Below, piece by piece: positions 14,310 to 27,640 of a stretch of 64,000 nucleotides of DNA (position 1 is the stretch's first letter; the number at the start of each line of letters is the position of its first letter). The notes under the pieces are model-generated. The model ran no database searches, had not been told where the DNA came from, and was given only the letters and a program-made list of their open reading frames with translations. Origin of the DNA: Gliomastix tumulicola (taxonomy: Eukaryota > Ascomycota > Sordariomycetes > Hypocreales > Bionectriaceae). A program made the translations under genes and the position numbers. The stretch covers positions 186,001-250,000 of the forward strand of contig BCHX01000009.1 of NCBI GenBank assembly GCA_001599755.1, in the 5' to 3' direction.

Positions 14310-15790
14310 CCAACTTTAGGAATTATTTTATTCACTATTTAAAATACCCCCTCCTAGTTAGCTATAGGCAGCACTAGGATAGTATTATACACCTTAAGGT
14401 GTTCTTTCTATTACTCTTTATCTCTTTAAATATTATTATAATCTTTTTGCCTTTTACTCCTCTAGATTAGAGGATGATTAAATAGTGAGTAGTAATTACT
14501 TTAGGGATTAATATTATACCCATCTATCTAGGCGGTTATATAGGTCCTATTGTGGAAGCCTTTAATATCTACCATAGTATGTCACAGCTCCTTTATTATT
14601 AAATTAAAAGAATAGCTATTATTAATGGTTTAATCCATGTAATTATTGTATTATTACTATAGCCCTACCTAAAGACCCTAGTAACTTCTAGCTAGGCTAT
14701 TTATCTTCTAAATTAAATATAACTATAGATACTAACTCATGCTTAACAGATGTTCACTGCTATAGTTGCTAGTATTACATTTTCTATCTTTCTCACTAGG
14801 AAGCTTCTTAGTTAGATGTTTCTCTTAACTCACTATTTTATAACCCTCTCTAGGCTAATAGCACTTATATGGCACATCCTACAATAGGCTTAGATTAGTC
14901 CCCAAGTGCTTATAGGCATCTTAGGGGGCATTTAGGTTGCTTTTATAGCCTATAAGCTATATAGGCTTTTAAGATAATAACTATTAGCTGAAGTTATTAA
15001 GATGAAGGGAGATTCTAGTATGCTAAGAATTAATATTATGCTTTGAAAACCTATAAGGGTGGCTCTAGGTAAGTATTTTAATATCTTCTTCCCTAGAACT
15101 ATTACCCTATATACCCTCTTCTATGGCTACTCTATAGTTATATTCTAGCATCCTCTAGATAAGATGCTGCTATGTTGCAAAATCTCCAGCCTGTCTTTCC
15201 TACTCTCTTATTAGGGTGGCTATACTATGGCTCTTATGAACTTACAATAAAACCAAAGAATTCTTCTTAAAGAGCTATTTGGCAAAAATCTAAAGCTTTA
15301 TATATTTAAGAATATTATTCTTATAGCTAAAGGAATTAATATAGCTAAGATACTTCTATTAGTATTAAAGCTTATAGAGAGAAAAAGGCATAATAATAAT
15401 ATAAAAAAAGAGCTTCTTAGTATCTTATAGTAATTAGAAAGATTATAGCTAGAGCCTACTAGGAGCTTAAAGTAGTAAGTAGAGTTATAGTAGAGGAGGA
15501 CTTCCCTACTAAAGCAGCCTCTTTACTAGAATGTAACCTAGAAAATTACTATTTTTTAGTCTCTTAAATCCACTAGTCAAATAGACATTATCTAGGAATA
15601 GCTATATTCTCTATAGGATCTTAATCCTAATAATATAATATTAGGAGTTCCCAGGGAGGCTACTAACTAATACTATATCTAGAAACTACTAGTAGTCTAG
15701 TGTAGCTATCCCTTATAGCGCCTTAGTCCTAATCCCTTTAAACTTACACTATTCTAGATCTACTTAGAGCTATCTCCTAGGCACTAACTA
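14310..15790 (+). pseudogene. RIP-killed ferric-reductase-like transmembrane gene relic
   Basis: One plus-strand frame reads through TAG/TAA codons for almost 500 codons. It contains a start like YPLLVSYRQH, then hydrophobic helices and NIIPIYLGGYIGPIVEAFNI (about 14,500-14,560). Next come a heme-helix-like GLIHVIIVLLL, the segment THYFITLSRLIALIWHIL (His-bearing helix, about 14,840), KPIRVALGKYFNIFFP (FAD-domain-like, about 15,050) and the nucleotide-binding-like ILIAKGINIAKIL (about 15,310-15,350). This is the layout of the fungal ferric reductase/cytochrome b-NADPH oxidase-like family. It is a cellular gene, not a transposon gene, yet it sits inside the RIP block, as expected for cargo of a large repeated element. 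No frameshift was noticed. Confidence 0.65.
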
Positions 15791-18700
15791 TTTAAGTTAC
15801 TTATTATTACCAAGGTTTAAGAGGAGAGGAGAGAACTATATAGTTAAATAATTATAGTTAGTAAGTGCTACTATATTCCTATAAATTATATATTTGCTTA
15901 CATCCTAGTCTATAGTAAACCTACTTTCACTAATTAAATACACTATAGTGTATTTAGAAATATAAATGGGATAGATATTAAGTTTACTAAGACTAAATAT
16001 TAACCTTAGTTCTAGTGACTTATATAAGGTAGTAACTAAAGCGCCTAGTAGGTATTAAACACTTTAGCTTTAAGTTAAGCTTTAACTAGAATATCCTATA
16101 GTAAATATATTTAGATTAAACTAAATTCTACCTTCTATTTATCCTTATTTCGCTTAATTAAGCATTAAACCTTAAGCTACTCCCTAATTATAGCTTTTTC
16201 CCAAGTTATTTACCTTATATAGTAAATATAGTCCCAGGTCATAGGGCCTTCCTTAACTAGACATAGTGATCCATCATCATCTACGTGGGCCTCTATAAAT
16301 AATCTAACTCTTTTATCTCTATTAGCTAATAATTCCTTAGGCTACAGCTTATACTTTAGTTCCTCTTACTTAATTTCCTATTCCTTAAAGGTTAAACCAA
16401 GAGACCTCTATTACATAGGGAGGTAGATAATAGTAAACTCTAGGAAATATTTTAGGTCTACCTAAAGTAGAGTTTAAAAGAGGTGTGTCCAGTTATTAGA
16501 GGTCTAATTAGATGCCTAAGGATTAAAATAGCACTACCTCATGTATATCTTCTAAAGTGTTCCAAGATGCCTAATAATAAAATTAATAAGCCCTAAATTA
16601 ATAATACTATACTTAATCTAAAAAGATATTAACTAGGGCATTGTAGCGATATAGGACTAGTTAATATGCCCTCTATATAGTCCATTATAGCAGGCATTAA
16701 GTCAAAGATACTCTGCCTTAATTAATTAATTTAGGAAGAGCTAAGGGAATTCCCTAATTAGGTTAATATACTCTACTTAAGTGGATAAGCAAATAAGTTC
16801 CCTCCCCCCTAGCCAAGGAGTTTATAGAGGGTTATATAGATTTAATAGCCCTATGAGGGTCACCTCAAAAGATATTAAGCTCCTAAGAAGGTTTTACCAC
16901 CACTACATCTAAAAGATATTATATAAGCCCAGCTATATAGCAGGGGGGATACTTCTTATTTATAGTTTAGTAAATACACCTTGACTTTAAGAAAGAGCCT
17001 ATATACTATAAAGTTATATATAAGCCTAAGACTCCAAGTTATATAAGGAAGCCTACTATTTATTAGCCCCCTAGTTAGTTATAAAGTAGAACTAGCGTAA
17101 GCTAGGTAGTTAATATAACTCCTAGAGAATAGTTATAGTCTAACTGCTAATATCTAATGTAAATACACACGGCGAGTAAATAATATTAAAGATGAAACTA
17201 GTATAGGGACTAAAAGCAATGGCGAGAAGTGAACTTCTAGAGATAATATCCTCTCATAGTATAATAGTGCTATAGATACTCTAGAAGAGTATACTAAAGA
17301 AAAATATACCTATAAGGGAGAGGCATTATATATTACTAGTATTAAGAAGTAATATAATTTTAAAGAGAGTCTCTAGTGGGAGACTAGTTAGTTTAATAAA
17401 AACTATAGTATAAAGATAATAAGGATAAGAATAAAGGATTCTAGAGTCAGTATAATAGCTTTATATAGCCCCTAGTACTAAGGTATCTATAAAGGAGGTA
17501 TAGAAAACTAGGGCTTTAGGTTAAACCACTAGGGGCCTCTATAGGGAGATGGCTTAATATAAATATTTAGTTATTAGTATTAAATAAATATATATTCTTA
17601 CTATTATAAGATAATAATTCTATAAACTTTAATAAATAATAGTATTTCACCTTAGATAAAAAGGCATTATTATTATAATTATACTTCTCTTAGTAAGAGT
17701 ATTATAGGAGTAGCTATCCATGTAGTAGTAGTTAATTTCTACTAGCCTAGGGGAAGACTTCCCTAAATAGGTATATTTCATGTAATTAGTTATTGCCTAT
17801 TACCCATGCTTTTAGAAACTATATATTATTACCTCTTTATCTTATATTTTAATAAGTATAATTTTAATAGTAGTACTTAATTATAGAGCTAGTCATAGTT
17901 TAGCTATAGGCTTATATTAGGGAATAGACTAACCTAAATCTAAGCTAGAGCTAAATTAAGATTTATAGGATTACTTACCTCCTACTTTAGTCACTATATA
18001 TATTAACATAGGATGCTATAAACTAAATATTTACACTAATTATAGACTTTAACCTGCTCCACAAAGAACACAAGAGGTGTAATAATATGTTTTCTAAGCG
18101 AAGGAAGACCTTACTCTTTAAGGTGTTCCAGCTTAGCTATAACTATCTAGTTAATATCTATATTATTATCTAAAGTCAGCATAATAACCAGATATAGGAG
18201 TATTTAAATGGCTTTGCCCCCTTGAGTAGGGAAGAAATAGTTTATATAATAGATACTAATTTACTTTCTAAGTCTAACTAATAAGTGTAGAATTAGATAT
18301 ACCTACAGCCTATTATATTAGACCCTAGGAGCTACTAATAATATAGTGGTATTAATCTTTTTAGTATTAAGTTATAAAGGGTGCTCTTTAATTATAAGTA
18401 TACTAAGAGGTACTTAGGATTTAGTAATAATTAAAATTTAATTTAAAGTAATAGTCCTAGATTTTCATGTAATATTATAATACTATTAAAATAATATAGT
18501 GAAGTGTATTATATAGATGTAGATAAAGCTATATAAGATTTAACTTTCTAGCTAGGAACTTAACTAAATATTGGAAATAGCTACTAGAATAAATTAATTA
18601 AAGTAGAAGCAAAATATTTATAGTAACTGGGAGGAAATTAAAACTACATGTATAATACTCCAACGTTAACTAATACTATCTATAACTTAATTTAGAGGAG

Positions 18701-18916
18701 CTACATTAATTATATTATAGTAGCAGTGACTATTATGACAAGTGTAATTAGGGGGATAATAGATTAAAGCCCATTACTTATAAATACACTATTACTAACT
18801 ACCTGGGGGGGATCTCCATCTAAGACTAACTCAGGGGTTAATTCAGTTAATCTCAAGGTGTATATTAAGGTAGGAGAGTCTAATACTAAATCTCATATTA
18901 TAGTAAACTTAAGTAT
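15791..18916. other. AT-rich RIP-degraded DNA, no gene assigned
   Basis: No intact gene. At about 16,150-16,460 on the minus strand a frame de-RIPs coherently (it contains LFIEAHVDDDGSLCLVKEG) but I do not recognise it. At about 17,180-17,560 a plus-strand frame is likewise coherent and unrecognised. These look like two more dead coding regions. Confidence 0.5.
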
Positions 18917-18932
18917 TTAAATATTTATTGTA

Positions 18933-19218
18933 GGAGTAGTAATAGTTATAGGAGTAGTAACTATCATGGGAGTAGTGACTATTATAGGAGTAGTAACTAT
19001 TATGGGAGTAGTAACTATTATAGGAGTAGTGACTATTATAGGGGTAGTGACTATTATAAGGGTGGTGACTATTATAGGAGTAGTAACTATCACAGTAGGA
19101 GCAAGAATAGTTGTGGTGGGAGTGGTGACTATTATAGTAAGAGTCACTATCCTTATAGGGGTTTTAATTATTCCTAGGGTTATAGTAGTCCCTATAGGAG
19201 TTATAGTGGTAGTAATAA
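18933..19218. repeat. 18-bp minisatellite
   Basis: Nine contiguous copies of an 18-bp unit close to GGAGTAGTGACTATTATA occupy 18,933-19,094, with G/A and C/T variants between copies. More diverged units continue to about 19,218. Because the unit is a multiple of three, both strands stay open over it: the + strand reads repeated GVVTII and the - strand repeated TTPIIV. This explains the open frames here; I do not regard them as genes. Confidence 0.9.
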
Positions 19219-19439
19219 ATAGAAGGGTTAAAGTGTAAATATATATAGTTATTGTGGTAAGTGTAGTAGATATAGTAATCACTATAGTACTAATTATTTT
19301 AATAATAGTTATAAGTATTATATATATTAAAACAGCCTCTTGAAGACACCTAACCTTACTATAACTATACCAAGAGACTAATTAATTAATTAATTCACTA
19401 AATATCTAAGTATATATATAGCTAGGACCTATATTTAAG

Positions 19440-20940
19440 TACTACCTACTAAGGTATAAGTTTCTTTCCTATAGATTTACCTTAGGTATAGACTTTATAA
19501 CCTATTAGATTATATTTACCTTATTATTAGGGGCTAATCTTAGCACCCTAAAGCTATTCACTTAATTACTATTATAAGGCGTAAAATTAAAACTAAATAT
19601 AATTAGTAAAAAAAGGTTAGCAAAGTATATAATAGCTTCACACTACCTCACCATTAGGTTTATTACTCTAAAATAATTAACCTTAGGGAGCCTAAATCTA
19701 GTATTTATCTTATATATTAGTTAGAAATAACTCTCCAGCTTAAAGAGTAATTATTAGCTTAATAAGATAGCTAAAGGGTGGTGGGGCAAGCGCTATAGTG
19801 CCATTAAGTATAAAAAGGCTAAGAATAAGGGCTTATATAGTGAATTATTAAATAGTGACTAGTATAGCGTGAGATAACTAATATAGGAAGGACACTTAAC
19901 CCTTATATAACTAGTCTTTGCTATATTTAAAGGTATATCTCTATATAAAGCCCTAGAGTAAGTTAAATAGTTATATTTTCATTATAACCTAGCATACTTA
20001 AGGTAATTCCCTCTCCAAGCTTTATTACATTTAGTATAAATAACCATAGAGTTATACTTTAAGCCTAATAATATCCTTAATTAGATTAACTTTAGCACTT
20101 CTTTACTACTATTAAATAATAAGTAATAGTCTTTCCTTTATTTTAATTTCTTAAATAAGGATAAAGCAGAAGCATTAGCTAAAGCATAGGCTCCTTAGGT
20201 AAATATAGACAGTATTAAGGCAGGTCCGCCTAATATCCTAGTTTAATTTTCTCTAACTCTAATAGCTATATTCCAGCTATTTAACTTCCTAAATCACACA
20301 CCCACCTAGCTATTAGTTAAGGGCACATTAGGGCAGAACAACTCCTTATTCCTATCTAGCCCTATGCTAAATAAGTGACTAATAATTATATAGGGCGAAT
20401 TACTTCTAATAAGAGACTAAATACAGGGGTAGAGCATAGTTATAACACTAGATAAGGAGACTAAAAGGTAAGCTAATATAGGGAAATACCAAAAGGTAAA
20501 TAGTAACCTACTAACCTTAGTAGGACTTTAAAAAGCCTTAATTTAAAGATTAATAGAATAAACTTACACCTATAGTAACTAGAAAATAGTATCTCAGTGA
20601 ATAACTAGAGTTACATAGAATCTAAGCTAGATAAAGTTATAGATAAAATATAATCCTCTAAGTTAGATGTAAAGGCTATCTAAGGAGGTCTCTAAGACCT
20701 TATAAGTGTACTAATTATTAGTAATAGGGAGGGCAAATCCAATATTAGTGCTAGCAGCAAAGTCTAAGGGCTAAATTTAAGTTTATATTAGTAATATAAT
20801 CACTAAATTATATGTGTTATAGTGTGAAGCATGAGCTCCCCTAAGTCTCCACTAGCCCCACATAAAACAGGCTAAGATAAGCAGTATATCTCTTAGAGGT
20901 GAATACGACAGACGCTCTGCCCATAGCTAGCAACATCATC
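19440..20940 (+). pseudogene. Unidentified RIP-degraded coding relic
   Basis: For about 500 codons a single plus-strand frame is interrupted only by TAA/TAG/TGA of the kind RIP makes. The intervening residues form ordinary protein sequence, for example AKGWWGKRYSAIKYKKAKN at about 19,770. I do not recognise a family. It could be a transposon-encoded protein or another cargo gene. Confidence 0.4.
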
Positions 20941-21124
20941 TATATATACCGTAGGTCACATTAATGTTTTTCTTTACTTCTTTTTAATTAAGCTAAAGTG
21001 CCTCTTAATTATATCTCTTCTTAGGAAACTTTTCCCTTCTTTAACCCTAAATAGGCCTAGCACCTCCGTAAGTACTATACTAGGGATATAGACACTCTAG
21101 CTAGCCTCCTCTATAAATATATAA

Positions 21125-21690
21125 GCTACTTTTCTCTCCTTAGAGAGGGAGATAAATAAGCTAATCATAGAGAATTAGGCTCTCTATAGGGAGAATAAAA
21201 CTTTACATACTAGACTAACACTATTATAGAGTATTATTAACTAACTACACTATAAGTTAAAGAAATAAGACTATATTATAGTTTAACTAGCTAGTAATAT
21301 TTAAGAGGTAGTAGTAAACTATAAGAAAGCCTTAGAGATATATAAGGATAAACTCTAGTGGAAGGGCCTCACCACTAGGCAGGACAAAGCTATAGGGTAT
21401 ATAAGACTTATTAACTAGCTCTAAGATAATATACTAACCTAGTGTAATAAGTAGTAAGATTTAATAGCTATAATTTAGGATTAGTAGAAAATTAAAGGAT
21501 AATATACTCTACTATAGCTTAGTCTAGTAACTTTATAGCAGCTTGCTTAGAATATAGCCAACCTATTAACGCTAAGGTGGTCATAGGAAAGCATATAAAT
21601 ATATTTAGAATCACATTTAAGTAAAGTGTTTTAATAAAGTAAAGAGACACACTTACTATAAGAGTACCCTAGCCTTTAATCTATAAAGTA
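21125..21690 (+). pseudogene. Unidentified relic with coiled-coil character
   Basis: A plus-strand frame, different from the one just upstream, is broken only by TAG/TAA where Gln is likely. It is rich in heptad-like Leu/Ile with Glu, Lys and Asn (LEREINKLIIEN and following). This fits a coiled-coil protein such as a retrotransposon Gag or a DNA-binding factor, but no family is recognised. Confidence 0.35.
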
Positions 21691-24600
21691 GTATAACTAG
21701 TAATAGATCCACTAAATCACTACTCACCTAAGCATATAATAAGGTAGCTTTAAGCCTAATCTTAGTGTATTTACTCTTAGCATATTATTTAAGTGATTAT
21801 CCTATAGAGGGGCTGGGAGCAACTACTCCTATATAGTTATAATAGAGGGCTATATTAAGGTAAAATTAGTTATTAGCGCCTTATATAGGAGAATAGTATA
21901 TAATAAGTGCTTCTAATAGTATGTAGCTCTTAGCTATAACTAGTTTAGAAAAATGCCCTATTTTAGTGTATTAATCTCTTAGGATGGACCTTTATCTACC
22001 CACCCTCCTAGCTCATGTATTATTTATATAATTATATATATAAAAGTTTATCTCTCCCTGGAAACCCTAGCCTATTATTAGTTACTATTTATAAATATTA
22101 TCTCTTATTACTCTATATAGACTAAGCTAATAAGGATAAGAGACCTTTAATTAGAAATTTATATATAATCTTAAGATTCTCAAGCAGTATGCCTAAATTA
22201 TATTACACTAGACTTAGGACCCACATATGGAAGAGGTCTAAATACACCACCTAACCAAGTGATGTAAGGTATAAACTAGTCCCCGCCTATTAAAGTCTAC
22301 CTAATAGAGCTAAGATAACTAGGCTCTTGTAGTATATTCAATAGGTGTATATTTAAGGCAATAAGGTTGCCTAGACAGCGGAGCTTAGAAGTAGGAAGGG
22401 ACTAGCCCTTCATCGCCTAGGTTAAACTACTATTAGACTAATAGCCCGCCCGCTTTTGTAGCATTATAAAATAATTACTATCTATAGTCTAGTAAATAGA
22501 ATAGGTATTTTCTTACCTCTCTTTTAGCTATAAGTTAAAAAGTAAAAGATTAAACCTCCTTAGGTAGGTATAGTATAGGTCTCCATAGTCTATAAAGAAA
22601 GCTTACATGGAATTAATACTATAGGCTTTATACTCCTTTGGTGCAAGTAGATGTAAGTAGGTACTAATATTATTATAGTAGTTTATATAGCTTATATACT
22701 AGCCGCCTATAAAGTAATATAGGCGCTCCTTATAGAAGGTATTTAGAAATTATAGAAAGCTCTTTAAATAGGTGTAAACTTAACTAATAATAAGGTATAC
22801 CTCCTAGGTTTAGTTTCCACTGTAAATATAGCCTCATATAATATTAAATTAATAGGGCTAAGGTGGCATACCCCTATATCTACCTCTAGTTAGCTTGATT
22901 TATACCTCTCTTTTTCTATTTATAAGAATTAAATACCTAGAGGCAGCTTCTATAGTATAAATATACTTAAATACTAAAATAATACTATTAAGCTCTAACC
23001 CTAGAGCTATGATAGTATTCTAGGCCCTAAGATATTACACCTATAAGCTAATAGCCTTAAGGGGCTAGGCATCTACTTACACCTAGCCTTCTTAAGCTAA
23101 GGCCTTAGTAATAATATCCCCTTTAAGTTACTAAGTTATACTATAGAGGGATAGTACTTTAACTATATTAGCAGCTAACTCCTTATATCTAGGGATATAA
23201 AAGTCCCACTTCTCCCCATCTATAGCTTTAGGGGCGAAGAACTCTAGGGCATATAGGCTAGTTAAAATATAGCTAGTATTAAATATAGCTAAGAGTAGAG
23301 TAAGAGAATAGAGGAAGACCTGGCTAAGGTATTAAAGAGGATATATACGTGATTTATAGGCGGCTTATATATCTGTATTATTAGGGAATAAGTCATGGAA
23401 AGTAGAGGTATTAGCAAGCGGAAGCTTATTTATAGCAGCCTATAGAATTTTAATGTGAGATATAGTTAAAGGAGATGTGGGATGAGATGTTAGGTTTATC
23501 TAATTCTCTAATTAAGCTCCTGAAATCCTAATTTAGTGAAAGGCTATTATAGCTAATCTTATAAATCTAGATCTAGTAAGATGTATTTATCTATTATGTA
23601 TACACACTTATGTAAATTAATAGAGGGTGGTAGTGTCTTAAATATAGGTTACCCCTTAATTATAAATAAGCGCTTATATATACACTTAGCTCTAAGTTAA
23701 AATAAGCCTCTAATTAAGATTATAATAATAACTATAAAATCTTGCAGCTAGCTATAAATATAGCATAATCTTCTTTTTATAATACCTGCCTATTATATTA
23801 TAGTTAAATTACTGCTACTTATACTTTCTATATATCTTATTAACCACAGGGCTTGCTAGAGCCACATGGTAGCCCATTAGCTAGTCACCTATCTCAACTA
23901 CATGCACAAGAACTAGCCTTCCTAATAACTCCTAAAGATAAAGCTAAAGTTAAAGCTAAATATAAAGAAGAAGAGGGATATAATAAATATAATTATTACC
24001 CTATGACTACTACTTATAAGTGTTTAGACTTAATCACTAATAACATGAAGGAGTTTAAAAGAGCTAAGCTAGTGGAAATAGAGCCACGATATACTATAGA
24101 TATATCTAATATTATAAGTCTAGTGAGTATTCTAATAAGTATTATAAAGCAGCTCCTGGGATACTATTAGCATAGCATGGAGGAAGATCTAGTAGATGAG
24201 GGCCTCACTATTTTATTACTATAGAGTATTCTAGAGCCTAGGGTCTTTAGCTTAAACTAGGCTTTATAGCTTTATTAAGACTTAAAGTAGATAATTATCT
24301 ACCTCTAGTTACTATTTTCTTTTAAGCTTAATGCTCTAAGCCTAGATTAAGTGAATAGCTTAATAAGGGGGAATAAAAGTAAAGGGGGAAGGATATAGCC
24401 TATAGTAATTAAAGTTTACCTTAAATATAAAGATACTACCTTATTAAAATACTTAATTATTTTAGTAAGAAAAGTTTTAGTCCTATTTATATACTTAGAC
24501 TTTACCTAATGTAAATTCACTATGCTTCTATGTAATTTAATAAATAAAATTAGCTAAACTTATTTAATTCTTATAGAAGGGGTTAACTAAGTATAAGTAG

Positions 24601-24899
24601 GATTTACTCTAAAGCTTAGGTATTATAGGAACTTATTATATATTAGACATATAAGTGAATTATATAAGGGTTTTAAGAAGAAGTAATATAATAGTAGGTA
24701 AGCCCTAGGGTAAGGAAATAATATACTATAATAAGCTAATAAGCTTATAACCACGTAGATATTCTAAGATAATTAAACTTAGACCTTAACCACTTAATTA
24801 ATATAGCTAACATATAGTATATTATTCTATAAGTAAAGTAAAGTAATAACCACCTAATATATTAGTAAATAGCTAAAAGTATTAATCTAGCTTTTAATA
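21691..24899. other. AT-rich RIP-degraded DNA with unassigned dead frames
   Basis: On the minus strand, about 22,050-23,330 is coherent when stops are read through (for example FFAPKAIDGEKWDFYIPRY near 23,230). On the plus strand, 23,853-24,170 is open for 105 codons (TTG start, no ATG at its head), rich in Lys, and its frame appears to continue past the stop. Neither is recognised. No intact gene is supported. Confidence 0.4.
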
Positions 24900-27640
24900 C
24901 CTAGCTAAGGCTCCCTTAGAGTTATAATCCTCTTAACCTAGGGTCTAACACTTGCTCTAGTCCTAGAGCTCTCTAGCTATATCTTTATATAGATGGTCTA
25001 ACTTAAATATAGGGACCCTACTTATATTACTCTTCTTCCATGGTGTATTAGGCTTATTAGCGTGTTCCCTCTTCTATTAATAGTTAGTTGCAAGGTATAT
25101 GTAGTTTATAATAGCTCCTCTAACCTCTATTAATCCACTATAAGCCATCTTAACATAAGTGAGTCACTCTTCTAGTCCTTAGATTAAGGTCTTCACTTCT
25201 TACTCTACCCCTACCCTTTAGTATTCTAGGTATTTAAAATCTCTAGAGAAGTTACCTTTTTTTATATATCTCTTAAGATACCCTAAAAAGCCCTAGGGTA
25301 TATATAAGTACTTGTAGAATAAGTAATACGCCATCCTCTTTATCTCCTAGGATAGGGCATAAAGCTTGCTATATAAGTGTTTAATATAATAACTCTAATA
25401 TATAGCACCCTAGATAACCTTAGGCTTTATTTCCCCTAAAAGTTAATATTCTAGATATAGGAAGGGCTTATTAAACTCATCTATATAAGCTTTCTATATA
25501 TACTAGGATAATAAAGACTAATTATAGAATAAGCCACTACACCTAAATAAATACTAAGATCTAGGTAGCTTAGTAATAATATTTATAGGCAGCTTGTTTA
25601 ACTTATCTATCTCTATAAACTTGAAATTAAAATAAGTAATAAGCTTAGTAGGAATTAGTTCCAAGGGTGGTAATTTATAGGAGAAGAAGGCCCTAATACC
25701 TTAGGTGAAGCAGCTGCCCTCTACATGTATCTTCCTTCTTAAATCCTTACTTAGAGGACTTTATAGGTGTACTATTATCTTCCCCTCTAGTTAAAGTTGA
25801 TATACCTTATTAAAATAGGCCTCCCTCTTTTTAATAAGCTATAACTCACTAAGATGATTTTATATATACTAAATTTTACCTTAGATCCTCTTAGCCTCAC
25901 TAGACTAGCTATTTTTCTATTCTTTATATAATACTTAGAGGTCATGGAGGTCATCCCACTTTTTAAATTCCGCCTACTCCTTATTACTAAGATAGAGCAG
26001 CGTGTTAGGGTCACGCTTAAGAAAGGCACTATAAGCTTAGGAGAGCATATTATTAGTTAAGCCTATAGATAATTTAAAGGAAAGACCTATTAGGTTCTCC
26101 TAGAGATATATAGACTAGTAGCTTTTAAGAAAAACACCTAAGGAATTTAAGAGGATAAAATTACATAAAGTAAATATAAGATTACCTATTTAAGGTTAAA
26201 GTATATTAAAGTAAAGTACTAATAGGTGCTAGGTAGGCTTACTATTAAGCTAATCGCTAGCCCCAACTCACATAGTATATAACTATAAGAAGTCCTCTTC
26301 GCTCAGCCCTACTACTATAAGGACCCTTTTCTAGATTATTAGGTATAGCTAGTAGGGGATATTAATAATATCTTAGTCTAAGAACTTATCCTTCCACTTA
26401 AGTAGTATATACTTAATCTTAGACCCTTTAAGTCCTTTTAGCTCTAGGATAAAGTAGAGATCTATATAGTTAGAGCTAAAGGCATTCTCCTTATATACTA
26501 TATATACAAGGAGGGTGAGAAGGCAGAGGTGTAAGTAAGGCACGTAAGTGATAAAGAACTATAGTCTATACACTAGTTAGCGCTAGAATAGTATATATAG
26601 CAAGGTAGAATAATAGTAGTATCTTAATAGGTGGCATATAGGTCACGCTAATTCCTCTAGATAATATACTTCTTTTGCTTAATGTAATAAATTATAATAG
26701 TGGCTATAGGCCAGGTCTTAGTTAGGTCTATAGGATCTTACTGCTAGCTTAACTTAATATTATAGTATTTAAGCTAGATAATGCTCTACTATTGCTAGCT
26801 ACTAATCCCCTATAGTAAGATAGTGTAGTGAAAGGCGATATATGCTAATAGGCTATAGACTATATAATACCTGCTCCCCTAGAGTATCTTAAGAATTAAG
26901 AGCATATTATTAGTAGTAGTCTCCTACTTCTTAAAGGATTAGCCTAAGTTTAAGCCTTCTTCTTTAGCAAGTATTAGAATCCACTACTTTATATATTAGC
27001 TTAATTTTAAGAGTAGCGTTTAAGCCCTTCCTGCTTTTCTTATACTTACTAGGGAGACTCACCCTTATAATTTAGTAGGCTAGCTTCTCTATGCTAGATT
27101 TCACCTATAAGGAGTATATAAAACTCTAGAATAATATATTCTTCCTATCTACTACTTTTTTTAGTACTATAACCTTTTAATCCACTATATTAATAAGGGC
27201 TTCCTAGATATCTTCAAGTATAATAGCTAAGTTAATTATCCTCTTGGTTATAACCTCCTTAGGCCCTAATACAACTTACTATCTTATTGACTTCTAGAGG
27301 TAGAGGGTTAAGAAGACCTTATAGTAAGTATAAGTATTTTAACATCCCTCAATAAATTAAAGCTAAATCTCTAAGGGATTAAATTTATTATTCACTATAT
27401 AGCTACCCTAAGCTTGGTTTATTAGCTTCTATCTTATATATATAGGGATTAAGGGGCTATACCACTCCTAGTCCAACTAGACCACAGCTCAGCGCTAACT
27501 TATCTTAGGCGTAATATATAGGTCCTCTAGGGTTAGCTTAAGGTATTATTATATTAGTATTTCGCTAGCCTATGTAAAGATACTACTACTATTTATAGCT
27601 AGGTAATTTAGTAGAAGAAATAGTAATAGCGTGGGTGAAT
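24900..27640 (-). pseudogene. RIP-killed DUF3435 tyrosine recombinase (Starship captain-like / Crypton-like) relic
   Basis: One minus-strand frame runs from about 27,640 to 24,900 without frameshift. Diagnostic stretches are NAFSSNYIDLYFILELKGL (about 26,430-26,490), LLKWKDKFLD (about 26,400), LYTMxVGASDxLNS (about 26,285, where x before VGAS would be the catalytic Arg, CGA/AGG-to-stop), CNFILLNSLGVFLKSY (about 26,150-26,195, holding the likely Tyr nucleophile) and AFLKRDPNTLLYLSNKE (about 25,980-26,027). This order matches DUF3435 proteins as I know them: the region before the Arg box, the R-V-G-A box, the H/N-x-x-Y region, and the RDPxAP tail. DUF3435 recombinases mobilise Starships and are related to Cryptons. 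The 80-residue open frame at 25,787-26,029 is an out-of-frame shadow of this gene. The start codon could not be placed. Confidence 0.7.

Noticed and set aside
18917..19282. 121-residue Thr/Ile-rich minus-strand frame and its 90-residue plus-strand partner
   Set aside because: Both are products of the 18-bp minisatellite, whose length is a multiple of three; neither has non-repeat protein character.
23853..24170. 105-codon open frame on the plus strand as an intact gene
   Set aside because: It starts with TTG, lies amid RIP-damaged DNA and appears to continue past its stop; treated as part of a dead frame.
25787..26029. 80-codon open frame on the minus strand
   Set aside because: It lies in a different frame from the DUF3435 relic, which covers the same bases with better protein character (RDPNTLLYLSNKE). 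It is an out-of-frame shadow.
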